This document shows positions 1-9,000 of a stretch of 64,000 bases of DNA, piece after piece (the first letter of the stretch is position 1; the number at the start of each line of letters is the position of its first letter). The DNA is from Prionace glauca (Eukaryota; Chordata; Chondrichthyes; Carcharhiniformes; Carcharhinidae): positions 38,654,182 through 38,718,181 of the forward strand of contig CM075760.1 in assembly GCA_037974335.1 (NCBI GenBank). The letters run 5' to 3'. Position numbers and translations under genes: made by a program. Below the pieces are notes generated by a model that searched no databases, was not told where the DNA came from, and saw nothing but the letters and a program-made list of their open reading frames with translations.

Positions 1-21
1 GTTGCTCAAAGGGTAAAAATC

Positions 22-1381
22 TCAAATTTTGATTTGATTTAATGTTGTTATACGTATTGACATACAACGAAAAGCATTGTTTCTTGCGCTATACAGACAA
101 AACATACCGTTCATAGAGAAGGAAATGAGACAGTGCAGAATGTAGTGTTACAGTCATAGCGAACTTGTAGAGAAAGATCAACATATTGCAGGGTGTGTCC
201 ATTCAAAAGTCTGACAGCAGCAGAGAAGAAGCTGTTCCTTGGCAGGTTGGTACCTGACCTCAGACTTTTGTATCTTCTTCCTGAAGGATGAACGTGGAAG
301 GGAGAATGTTCGGGGTGCGTGAGGTCCATAATGATGCTGGCTGCTTTGCCGAGGCAGTGGGAAATGCAGTCAGAGCCAATGGAGGGGAGGCTGGTTTGCC
401 TGATGGATTGGGCTACATTCAAATCCTTTTGCAGTTCCTTTTGTTTTGTTGGGCAGAGCAGGAGTCATACCAAGTTGTGATACAACCAGAAAGAATGCTT
501 TCTATGGTGCATCTGTAAAAGTTGGTGAGAGTCGTAGCTGACATGCCAAATTTTCTTATTCTTCTGAGAAAGTCGAGGCTTCGGTGGGCTTTCTTACCTA
601 TAGTGTCGGCATGGGGGTGTGGTGGTGGTGGGGGGGGTGGGGGGTGGGGAACTAGCACAGGTTGTTGGTGATCTGGACACTTAAAAGCTTGAAGATCTCG
701 ACACTTCCTACATTCCCATTGATGTTGACAGTGGCATGATCTTTACACTTTCTGAAGTCGATGACAATCTCGTTCGTTTTGTTGACATTGAGGGAGAGAT
801 TATTGTTGCTGCACCAGTTCACCAGATTCTCTATCTCATTCCTGTACTCTGTCTCGTCATTGTTTGAGATCCGTCCCATTACGGTGGTGTCATCAGCAAA
901 CTTAAAAATCATGTTGGAGGGGAATTTGGCCACACAGGTGTACAAAGAGCGGCTGAGGACACTGCCTTGTGGGGCAGTGGAGTTGCAGATGATTGTGGAG
1001 GAGGCGTTGTTGCCGATCGTTACTGTTTATGGTCTGTGAGTTAGGAAGTTCAGGATCCAGCCGCAAAGGGAGATCCCGAGGCCCAGGACATGGAGTTTGG
1101 AGATGAGTTTGGTGGGAATAATAGTGTTGAAGGCTGTGTTGTAGTCAATGAATAGGAGTCTGAGATAGGTGAATGTGTTATCTAGGTGTTCCAGGGTTAA
1201 GCACAGGGGCAGGGAATGCTGTCTGCTGTGGACCTGTTGTGGCAGTATGCATTCTGCAGTGGATCCAGGCTTGAATTGATTCGTGCCGTGACTAACTTTT
1301 CGAAACACTTCATAAGATGAATGTCAGAGCCACCAGCCAACAGTCCACATGAACACGATTTGAATGTAACTTCATTGCTAC
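22..1381 (-). mobile_element. L2-type LINE, 5'-truncated and degraded
   Basis: The minus strand encodes reverse-transcriptase fragments in several frames. Near 1345 the reading includes MKCFEKLV and then [27 protein letters not shown] follows near 1100-1160, FADDTTVMG near 880-900 and NNLSLNVNKT near 770-800. The end reads LPSGRRYKSLRSGT and NSFFSAAVRLLN near 200-290. This order matches L2/Maui-type LINEs of fishes. Multiple frame changes and a G-rich insertion near 610-650 show that it is inactive. The minus-strand 3' end finishes in short AAATC-like repeats near 22-45, as expected of an L2 tail. A plus-strand SINE abuts the 5' break. Family assignment is from motif memory. Confidence 0.8.
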
Positions 1382-1688
1382 CTGGGCGGCACGGTAGCAC
1401 AGTGGTTAGCACTACTGCTTCACAACTTCAGGATCTAGGTTCGATTCCCGGCTCGGGTCACTGTCTGTGTGGAGTTTGTACATTCTCCTCGTGTCTGCGT
1501 GGGTTTCCTCCCACAGTCCTTAGAGCTGTGGGTTAGGTTGATTGGCCATGCTAAGAAATTTCCCCTTAGTCGAGGGATTAGTGGGTATAGTATATGGGGG
1601 TAGGGCCTGGGTTGGATGGTGTTCGGTGCAGACTCGCTGGGCCGAAGGGCCTCTTTCTGCACTGTAGGGGTCTATGGAACTTCTATGG
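1382..1688 (+). mobile_element. tRNA-headed SINE (family A), near full length
   Basis: The element opens with a pol III A-box-like head (ggcggcacggtagcacagtg) and has a B-box-like ggttcgattcc near 1438-1448. The conserved body (tgtgtggagtttgtacattc, gattggccatgctaa) follows. It ends in ggccgaagggcctctttctg and a ctatgg tail. This is the commonest SINE in the window and is typical of shark genomes. Confidence 0.85.
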
Positions 1689-1743
1689 CGATGCTCAATA
1701 TTATGTGATGAAATTGTGAGTGATATGTATTTGCTGCAATTAC

Positions 1744-1985
1744 AGGGGTGGCATTGTGGCATTGTTGCCTCACAGCGCCAGTGACATGGGTTTGATTCCT
1801 GGCTTGGATCATTGTCCGTGTGGAGTTTGCACATTCTCCCCGTGCCTGTGTGGGTTTCCGCCGGGTGCTCCAAATTCCTCCCAAAGATTGAAAGACGTGC
1901 TGGTTGGATGCATTGTCATGAACAGGCGACGAGGAGAATTTCACAGTAACTTCATTGCAGTGTTAATGTAAGCCTACTTGTGACT
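1744..1985 (+). mobile_element. tRNA-headed SINE (family A variant)
   Basis: It shares the head and body with the SINE just upstream (tggcattgttgcctcacagc, gtgtggagtttgcacattct). The 3' end differs: it reads cagtaacttcattgcagtg and then gtaagcctacttgtgac. That marks a distinct subfamily tail, which recurs in reverse at 58605 and 60735. Confidence 0.8.
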
Positions 1986-2670
1986 AATATTTTTTTTCAA
2001 AAAAGAGTTGTTTTTATATGGTTTGTAGGCTGTGAGAAGAAATACGGTCTGGACAGTTGTTAACCAAGGCAGTAATCGAAACAAGGGGATTGTTTCATAA
2101 ATGAATACGTGAAACATAAATTACAATAGGAAAATAGACCACAGAGTAAAGTTCAGTACAGTATTTACATCGAACAACGCAATATTTACTGACAAGATAG
2201 TTTTGTGTAATCTGTTGAATTGCTTGTAAAAAGAATTCCAGAGCAATTCTGTTCTGAATGGAACTGAACATTACAGGTAGAAATTTTGAACTCTCCCACA
2301 AGGTGGCAGCAAGGCTCAGAACCAACTGCTTTTTAGCGGTATGTTTGGTTAATATTTCCATACCTCTGTAACAGTGAGGAACAATTAACACGTTTCATTT
2401 AATTATCAACATTTTCACCTGGCGTAAGCCTGTTTCCATTGCAGACTGATATTTTAAACAGTGTTACTTTCCGATAACCCTATTTCACTGCATCGACAGA
2501 GCTAATTTCAGGAAACTAACGGGAGTTTGTGTTGTGACTGGTGGGCAGCCAGTTTTGCAGCCACGACGTGAATGCAATAATCAGGCAGAAAGAATGTTCG
2601 GTTTGTGCCGTTTCTGATGGCATTTCTGCTAATTGTTCTCTGGGTCTTTGTGCACAGAAACGTATTCCAG
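1986..2670. other. Non-coding stretch, nothing recognised
   Basis: The sequence is AT-rich with short open frames only. No splice-bounded exon, tRNA or repeat family could be recognised between the SINE and the TCR V element. Confidence 0.5.
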
Positions 2671-2739
2671 TGTCAGTGTGTAACTGGCTGCTGTAAACAG
2701 TCCTCAGCAGACAGCAGCTGTGACCCAGAAACCCGCGGC

Positions 2740-2778
2740 AGTTTTTGCACGAGAATTTCACTCGTTCTCATCACTGTG
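2740..2778 (-). other. V-type recombination signal, 23-bp spacer
   Basis: Read on the minus strand, the heptamer CACAGTG (2772-2778) directly follows the V coding end. A 23-bp spacer (2749-2771) and nonamer GCAAAAACT (2740-2748) come next. A perfect consensus heptamer with a 23-bp spacer is the arrangement of TCR V and IgH V segments. Confidence 0.9.
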
Positions 2779-3060
2779 AGACTCTGCGCACAGTAATAGA
2801 CCGCGGTGTCAGACAACCGCAGCTCCGAGATTGTCAGTCGGTACAACCTGTCTGACTGCTGGACTCTATCTGAAAACCGGGTCCGAGCGAAATCGGCCTT
2901 GAATTCATAACTGTCGCTTGGGTCCCGGCGGACGGCAAACTCAGGCTGTCTGCCTGGGTACTGACGGTACCAGAATAAATAATAAGCATCGGCGGTAAAG
3001 GAGCAGCTTGAAGTGACATATTTTCCCTCTGGCGGTGTGAGTGAGGATTCCCGCTGAGAT
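2779..3060 (-). CDS. TCR alpha/delta-type V exon, probably defective at its 5' end
   Basis: The exon encodes an antigen-receptor V domain. It has the first Cys in TSSCSFTAD, the core Trp in YLFWYRQYPGRQPEF, an FR3 reading LYRLTISELRLSDTAVYYC, and ends YYCAQS against an intact RSS. The WYRQYPG and PEF pattern is that of TCR alpha/delta V genes rather than IgH or beta. The framework is open throughout. The 5' side looks damaged. An in-frame TAA lies just upstream near 3070. The only nearby acceptor (ttccag, exon starting at 3060) gives a phase unlike the usual phase-1 leader intron, and it removes about six N-terminal residues compared with the V gene at 62.7 kb. No leader exon was found upstream, where repeat sequence (3177-3770) intervenes. 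It could be a pseudogene or a partially functional V. Confidence 0.8.
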
Positions 3061-3176
3061 CTGGAATACACATTTTAAAAAGTGAAATGATCAACTGAAG
3101 TGAAATGTGACTATTAGTGGTTATCCCAATTAGTGGATCTCCCAATTCGACACTTACTGCGTTCAGGACTAATCAT

Positions 3177-3770
3177 TGAGTTTAACAACTTCAGATCATC
3201 TCCTCTCCTCCATCTTCATCCCAATTTCATTTATTTTGTTTTATTTCATTCTATCTTATTTATTTACTTTTTGTCGTTTTATGTCTTCTATATATATATT
3301 AACTTTCATTTTTGCATTATTTAAAATCTCATTTTCCAACTTGTCGTCCCTCCCCCTCCCCCTCCACCCCGCTCGGTCCATCTCCTACATTTCCTTTGCC
3401 CTGCCATTTCCACATTCTGATCTCTTAATTGGCAGCCAGCAACACCCTTCTTAGCCATGATCACTACCATTTACATTCCCTTTGTTTTTGTATTTATATG
3501 TGATAAGTTTGCCACCCACCCAACACCCATATCCCTCACCATTACAGTATAAATCTCTTCCAAATGTCTTGGTCTTCAGCTCTGACGAAGACTCATCCAG
3601 ACTTTGAACATTACTTCCATTCTCTCTTCAGGGTTTTTTCAGATCTGTTGAGATTTTCGAGCATTCTTGTTTCAGATTCCAGCATCCGCAGTACACTTGT
3701 TTATACCGAGAAGCATTTGTCAGACAGACTTGTCCCTGGTACATAAAAAGAAAATGCTGAAGTAGAAATA
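3177..3770. repeat. Pyrimidine-rich tract plus dispersed repeat fragment
   Basis: A T/C-rich stretch (3210-3440) is followed by a dispersed module near 3570-3700 (cagctctgacgaagactcat, gttgagattttcgagcattc, ttccagcatccgcagta). The same module recurs near 5890, 8470, 37355 and 37860. It sits where the leader exon of the adjacent V gene would be expected. Confidence 0.6.
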
Positions 3771-4091
3771 AAACGCCAATTTAGCATGGACCGATTAGAT
3801 TAAAATTCTTGCAGGCAGTTTCCCTGGAGATCTGCTGGTTGGGGTTCGGCACTTTCACAGCAATGATACAATTCCAGGTCAGGGAATGAAGGTATATTGT
3901 TTTCCTGTAGCAAACAAGTTAAGTGGAGTTGGAATTATTTTCTGATCGAAAACATGAATGATATTGGTGCCAGTTTCAACAGCAGAAAGAAAGATCTGTC
4001 CCACTCCACAATCCCGACAATTACCCACAGCAATTTATATTTGCACTGTCCTTTTTGGCTCCTCCAGTCAAAATGAAGAATGATATATTCT
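3771..4091. other. Non-coding, nothing recognised
   Basis: No open frame with domain character, RNA gene or repeat family was recognised here. Confidence 0.45.
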
Positions 4092-4397
4092 CATAGAATC
4101 TCGACAGTATAAAAGAAGGCCGTTTGGCCCGTTGAATCCACGCCAACAATATTCCCACCCACGTCCGATTCCCGTAAACCAATAGATTTACCCCGCTAAT
4201 CCCGCCAGCACTAGGGTCAATTCAGCATGGCTAAACTTAACCCACAGGTCTTTCGAAAAGAAACCGGAGCACCCGGAAGAAACCCACGCAGACACGGTGA
4301 GAACGTGCAAGCTTCACACAGACAGTGACGAGAGAAATTTAACCTGTGTCCCTGGCGCTGTGAGGCATCAGTGTTAATCACTGTGCCGCCCTTTCTA
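4092..4397 (-). mobile_element. tRNA-headed SINE (family A), reverse orientation
   Basis: The reverse complement begins ggcggcacagtgattaacac and runs through the family-A body. It ends in a gccaaacggccttcttttat-like motif and a gattctatgaga tail near 4092. Divergence is moderate. Confidence 0.8.
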
Positions 4398-4987
4398 CTG
4401 CGTTCAATGTTACTGCAGCTCACTGAATTCAAAGTGCAGTGTTGGTATCAGCCTATGATAATCCATCTTGTGGAAATTCTGCTGATCAACATTATCTGAT
4501 CACAGTTAATGGACCATGGGTTCCAGCCCCACAGTGGGCGCCATTGTTTTTGAACTTTGCTGCTTTTCTGGGTGAACTCTCACTGTCCATTCTCGGGCAG
4601 CGTCACCGCTCAAACTGAATCTTTCTCCATCCCGCGCTGTTAATCTCGCAGCTACTGTTTCTGAGTGAAAACTGGCCCCACTTCACTGGCGTTGGGAGAG
4701 TGCACTGCTTAATTCAATTAAACTTTTTCTTGTCATTGAGCCCGAGATTTGGACCCAGATCAGAGAGATATTTGTGTCAGTAGAAACAATAAAATTTACC
4801 CCATTAATAGCCAGATTTTAACCCGCCTTGGCATTTTGTATCATCAGCTCTTTGCAGCCGATTGCTCTCTTTTGTTTTGTTCTTCACATGACATTTCCAA
4901 TTCAGACGCGAAAGAGAAAATTTCCCTGGTACTGATTCCGACAGAACTGGAAGTAACGCAGGATTGTTGTACCGCAATAAATCTACA
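4398..4987. other. Non-coding, nothing recognised
   Basis: No convincing coding or RNA feature was seen upstream of the tRNA-like gene. Confidence 0.45.
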
Positions 4988-5059
4988 TTCCCTGACCGGG
5001 AATCGAACCCGGGCCACGGCGGTAAAAACGCCGAATCCTAACCACTAGACCACCAGGGA
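4988..5059 (-). tRNA. tRNA-Glu-type gene with a UUU (Lys) anticodon
   Basis: This 72-nt tRNA has all four helices. The acceptor stem TCCCTGG pairs with TCAGGGA. The A box is TGGTCTAGTGG and the B box GGTTCGATTCC. The body matches vertebrate tRNA-Glu (TTAGGATTCGGCG, CCGCCG). The anticodon stem CGGCG/CGCCG is perfect, but its loop is TTTTTAC. Positions 34-36 (plus strand 5024-5026) are therefore TTT, a lysine anticodon. Glu bodies normally carry CTTTCAC or CTCTCAC loops, so two C-to-T changes would produce it. No TTTT run follows within about 25 nt, which makes a pol III terminator doubtful. It is either a tRNA pseudogene or an anticodon-shifted tRNA. Confidence 0.85.
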
Positions 5060-5679
5060 AGTTAACCCACCCTTTTTAAAATAATAATTTATCCACGAAT
5101 CACCTGCTTTTTATTTTATTTCGGATTTTTTTATTCACCAAATGAAAATTTACCCTTCAAATTGTCATGTTTATACCACACACAAGTGAGTGCTTCAGCC
5201 AATGAAAGCAGTGAAGCCTCTTAGCTGGAACATGAAATTGACAGTGAGGTGAAATAGTCCCGCAAGCTACTCAGGTGACACCTTCAATTTCCAAAACACA
5301 TCAAACTTATCACTGTGGCTTCTGTGGAACTTACAAGGTAACACAAGGCAGACGTTCAACACGGAGGGCAAGTGGCACAAGTCATTTACCAAACTATATC
5401 ATGTCGCTTCTCTTCCTGATTTTGTTGCTGCCTCTCTTCCAGCTCCTTCTGGCCGTTCAGCTCCCCGGGTGAATTCGCTGCTTGATACAGACACAGATAG
5501 TTGGTGAACACGAACTTTACCTGGAAAGCAGGGAAATCCAATGTATGACACACGGCATTGAGAGGAGATGGAGTTTAGAGATGACAGTACAAAGAGACAG
5601 AGATATCTCATCTTCCTGATCGAGTTACTGATGGCAGGAATGTACACTGTGCGAATTTTCCACTGTCACCCTCTCAAAG

Positions 5680-5790
5680 AACAAAGAACAACCCAGCACG
5701 GGAAACAGGCCCTTCGGCCCAACGAGCCGGCGCCGCCGCATCCTCCTACACCTATTCTACCCTGAGTGTCTACGAGTCTCCTTCCAGCCG
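5680..5790 (-). repeat. 3' fragment of a SINE/LINE
   Basis: The reverse complement contains gggccgaagggcctgtttcc and a tail of repeated ttctttg. This is the terminal motif of the dominant shark retroposons here. The body is truncated. Confidence 0.55.
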
Positions 5791-5889
5791 AGAGCACGAA
5801 GTTTAATTTTGAAGTGTTTGAAGCCTTGCTACAGTAATTCAGGGTTTTGTTGAGACCACATTTGGAATAGTGTGTGCAGTTCGGATCCC

Positions 5890-6030
5890 CGCATTTTAGA
5901 CAGAATAAAATCTGACAACGCTGGAATCTGAATCAAAAGCAGAAAACGCTGGAAAATCTCAACAGTTTAACGAGAAAGAATAGACAGCATTTAAAAGCTG
6001 AAACATTACTTCTCCTGATCCGGGAATCTA
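5890..6030 (+). repeat. Dispersed repeat fragment (family C)
   Basis: It contains gctggaatctgaatcaaaag, aacgctggaaaatctcaaca and gaaacattacttctcctgat. The same module occurs at 3570 (reverse), 8465, 37355 and 37735. Confidence 0.55.
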
Positions 6031-6463
6031 AAACAGGATCTCAGGATAAGGCGTTGATTATTGAGAATTGCGATGAGGAGAAATTGTTTCACTCAAAGGC
6101 TCGTGAATCTTCGGAATTCTCTACTCCAGAGGGTTATAGATGCTCCATCATTGAAAACATTTCAGTTTGGGTTAGATAGATTTATGATCTATCCAGGAAT
6201 GAATGGAAATAGGGATATGGAACAGGAACAAATGCTCAGTCACAAGTTCATGTTTCGGTTGTAGTTTTTCAGTTTAATGGCATAATGGAAGCATGTATAT
6301 AATGTTATATGTAATATGTTTGAAGCCGTTCGTCATTAAATAATGTTGGTAACATTAGACAACAGTAACAATTGAGAGCTTTATTTTTTTGACGCCCACA
6401 GATCCATTGACAAACCGCAACTGTTTGCCTATGAATGCTGATGGTAAAAAGATAGTAAAATTC

Positions 6464-6537
6464 CGTCCCTGGGTGGGATCGAACCACCAACCTTTCAGTT
6501 AACAGCCGAACGCGCTAACCAATTGCACCACAGAGAC
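6464..6537 (-). tRNA. tRNA-Asn (GUU)
   Basis: The reverse complement is a 74-nt tRNA close to vertebrate tRNA-Asn. The acceptor stem GTCTCTG pairs with CAGGGAC, and the discriminator base is G. The A box is GGTGCAATTGGTTAGCGCG. The anticodon stem TTCGG/CTGAA (one G-U pair) holds loop CTGTTAA, giving anticodon GTT. The T arm is TGGTGGTTCGATCCCACC. A TTTT run follows within 10 nt of the 3' end and would terminate pol III. A few substitutions separate it from the usual vertebrate sequence, but every stem is retained, so it looks functional. Confidence 0.93.
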
Positions 6538-7254
6538 TGCGATAGTTAAATATCTTCTAAATTAGTATGTCAATAACCACAATTCTATTTCTGCAAAACC
6601 TGTTCGAGAACTGCAGCATGATCGCACTGTTTACAATTCTATACAAGTCTCTTTAGTTCCGTTGATCCCGCAGCACTGCTGTAGTGTGTTGGTTATTCCC
6701 TTTCTCCTATGAACGGGCAGGTAAAATAAATCCATGTCTCTTACCACAGGGAAGAATTCAACGGGAGGGAAGGGAACCGACCACCAGGAGCCCAGCGATC
6801 CAATATTTTCCACTCAATCTTCAATAACACCATTCGCAGCTACACCTCCATCCGAATATTATGATCATTTCCCTCAGGATTTGTTCCAAGATTTATTTTT
6901 TCCCTTGATTTCTTCTCCACACTTTGACATAAGTTTCGCTTCAAGAAACAACACAAATGGAGTTGCAAATCTGAGGGCGAACCGTGGGAAACAAGTCACA
7001 GGATAACACAAATCCCATGGAGCTGATTTCCAGATTCACAACACTCAGCTTTTCAACCAAATGGGGCAATTTATCACTGAAAAGTTGTGGAAAGTTGGTG
7101 TGAATTGTGTTTGTGAATCACTCGGATCTTGGGTAAATGCTACTCGAAGGTTCAGTGAGCCGGATATAATCTATCTGCGTTTTGCTGAGCTTGTGTTCGG
7201 TGTATGGGAAGGTTTGAACGAGGTTGGACCTTGCGTCCCAGGGATGGGCAGTAA

Positions 7255-7405
7255 CCCGCTGATTGAAACTGCAGTCGCCGCTTTCTGCTGGCGATTGGAG
7301 ACTGCGGGATATAATCCTGCTGCTTCTCACTGTGGAGCCGGGGAAAGCAGAATCTTTGATGGGTTTGTTCCCCGGTCAGAAATGAGGCCTCGAATAACGG
7401 GTATT
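7255..7405 (+). repeat. Diverged direct repeat, copy 1 (tRNA flank)
   Basis: The segment containing tttctgctggcgattggaga, gtggagccggggaaagcaga and gggtttgttccccggtcaga recurs in diverged form at 8080-8220. It ends about 60 bp upstream of the tRNA-Ile gene. No protein family was recognised in its open frame. Confidence 0.65.
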
Positions 7406-7463
7406 AATGGAGGTGACGCTGCTGTAGCCTTTAATAATGTGACAAATATAAGCAAAGCACCCT

Positions 7464-7558
7464 TCTCCAGTGGCGCAATCGGTTAGCGCGCGGAACTTAT
7501 ACAGCAGTGCAGCCAGCGGGCTTTGCCGAGGTTGTGAGTTCGACTCTCACCTGGAGCA
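7464..7558 (+). tRNA. tRNA-Ile (UAU) with a canonical intron
   Basis: The exons match vertebrate tRNA-Ile-UAU. Exon 1 reads GTGGCGCAATCGGTTAGCGC and leads to anticodon TAT at 7498-7500. A 21-nt intron follows (about 7502-7522), then exon 2 (GCCGAGGTTGTGAG and a CTGGAGC acceptor strand). Intron position one base after the anticodon is standard for this isoacceptor. A T6 run just after the 3' end is a good pol III terminator. Two oddities weaken it: the first base is T instead of G, leaving position 1 unpaired with C72, and the anticodon stem has an A-G mismatch (CGGAA against TGCCG). It may be a weakly functional or decaying copy. Confidence 0.88.
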
Positions 7559-7567
7559 CTGGTTTTT

Positions 7568-7855
7568 TGGTGAGAAGATCGTCCAGTGGTCGAATCCCTT
7601 GACCAGCCCGTAATCCGGGGATCACCAGGGCGCTGGTGGAATTTAAAAACAACAAAACGATTGGATTAGGAATCGATTGATGATCATGAAACTGCTGTCT
7701 ATTGTTGGGGAAAAAAATCATGATTCACTAATGTCCTTCAGGGAAGAAAATCTGCTGTTGTGAGACGGTCTGGCGTACATATGACTCCAGAGCCACAGCA
7801 AAGTGGTTGTCCCTCAACTGGGGATGGGCAATAAATGTTGGTCAGCGGCGCGCAT
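7568..7855 (+). mobile_element. tRNA-headed SINE (family B)
   Basis: It starts with a degraded tRNA-like head (gtccagtggtcgaatccctt). The body follows: gctggtggaatttaaaaac, gattcactaatgtccttcag, ctccagagccacagcaaagt. The end is gatgggcaataaatgttggt. Reverse copies lie at 35285, 47935, 49965 and 52825. Confidence 0.7.
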
Positions 7856-8079
7856 GCTCCAGCAAGGAAAGGAAGATCCGGAATGTATGGGTTTGAGAGA
7901 AGCTTTCTGAACTGTCGGAGCTGGAAATGGGCGTCAGTGAATAATGTCGCGTTTGAATGAGCAGAGAACTTTAGATGGATGGGGGAATGTAACATGCAGT
8001 GTAAAATACTCTGCTGAGTTAATTGTCAACGACAAATCCTCACTTTGAGTTTAACGAAATGTACAGGTGCATCTGCAGT

Positions 8080-8225
8080 CGCGCCTTTCTGCTGTTAGGG
8101 GGTGATTGGAGAGTGCGGGTTAAAATCTGTCCCTGTCTCCAATGTGGAGCCGGAGAAGAGAGAATCATTGCTGGGTTTGTTTTCCGGTCTGAAACGTGGC
8201 TTCGATTGACTGTTATTTTTTTTTC
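8080..8225 (+). repeat. Diverged direct repeat, copy 2
   Basis: It aligns with 7255-7405 (cctttctgctg, gattggagagtgcggg, atgtggagccggagaa, gggtttgttttccggtc). No tRNA gene follows this copy; a T-rich tract does. Confidence 0.65.
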
Positions 8226-8464
8226 CTTTTTGTCTCCTCTAAATTAATATTTCGTTTTCAATTTCTTTCTCTTCTCCATCATACAGTTTGCATATTTCTT
8301 TTTCTCAGAAACAAAAAAACATAGCGATTTTTTTGACTGTACTTCATACAAAGCAGAATATCATGGGAGTCCTCCACCAGTCCCGTAGCATCAGAGGAAA
8401 CTGCATTGACAAGACATGCTGTAAATTTGAAGCCTTTTGTGTTTTATATCAGTTAGTTCAACGA

Positions 8465-8628
8465 AGATAAACACAAAATACTGCAGATGTTGAAATGTGA
8501 TACAGAAACTGAAAATGCTGGAAAACCTCAGCAGGTCTGATAACATCTGTGGAAAGAGGATAGAGCTTAAGTTTCGAGTCTGGGAGACCCTTCCTCGGAG
8601 CTTAGCTCAGACTCGAAACGTTGGTTCA
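8465..8628 (+). repeat. Dispersed repeat (family C)
   Basis: It contains actgcagatgttgaaatgtg, ctggaaaacctcagcaggtc and gataacatctgtggaaagag. It ends with actcgaaacgttgg, the shared signature of this family. Confidence 0.65.
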
Positions 8629-9000
8629 ATTAGTTCAGTGAAGTTGCCCAGTCCATTATGGCAGTACCTTCGTTGAGCTGGACTTTCCTCCAGCGAAAGA
8701 AAATCGTTTTCAAATAGGAATCGTCAATTGAAAATATAGATGCGTTTGCCAGAATTAAGTGATTTAAGATGTCAGTAGTGAATATAACCAAACTGAATTT
8801 GACCTGACAACATTCAATTGAGCCATGTGAAGTAGATCTCTCGGGCACCTGAGAATTTGCTGGGATGATTCTGGTCGACATTGAACAGACGCAAGCCAGT
8901 CTGGGCATTTACACGGCGATTGTAACCAGGTTGGACTGGAACCGTTTCTACTACATTACAGATATTGAGCAAAGTACCCCAAAATCCAATGTAGCAGTGC

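Noticed and set aside
5275-5472. Hydrophobic leucine-rich frame ending LLFLILLLPLFQLLLAVQLP, resembling a signal peptide
   Set aside because: No donor splice site or following V exon was found on the plus strand, and a stop follows at once; it is likely chance.
7061-7486. 141-codon plus-strand frame upstream of the tRNA-Ile gene
   Set aside because: It overlaps a diverged non-coding duplicate and runs into the tRNA; there is no domain, and frame conservation is not seen in the second copy.
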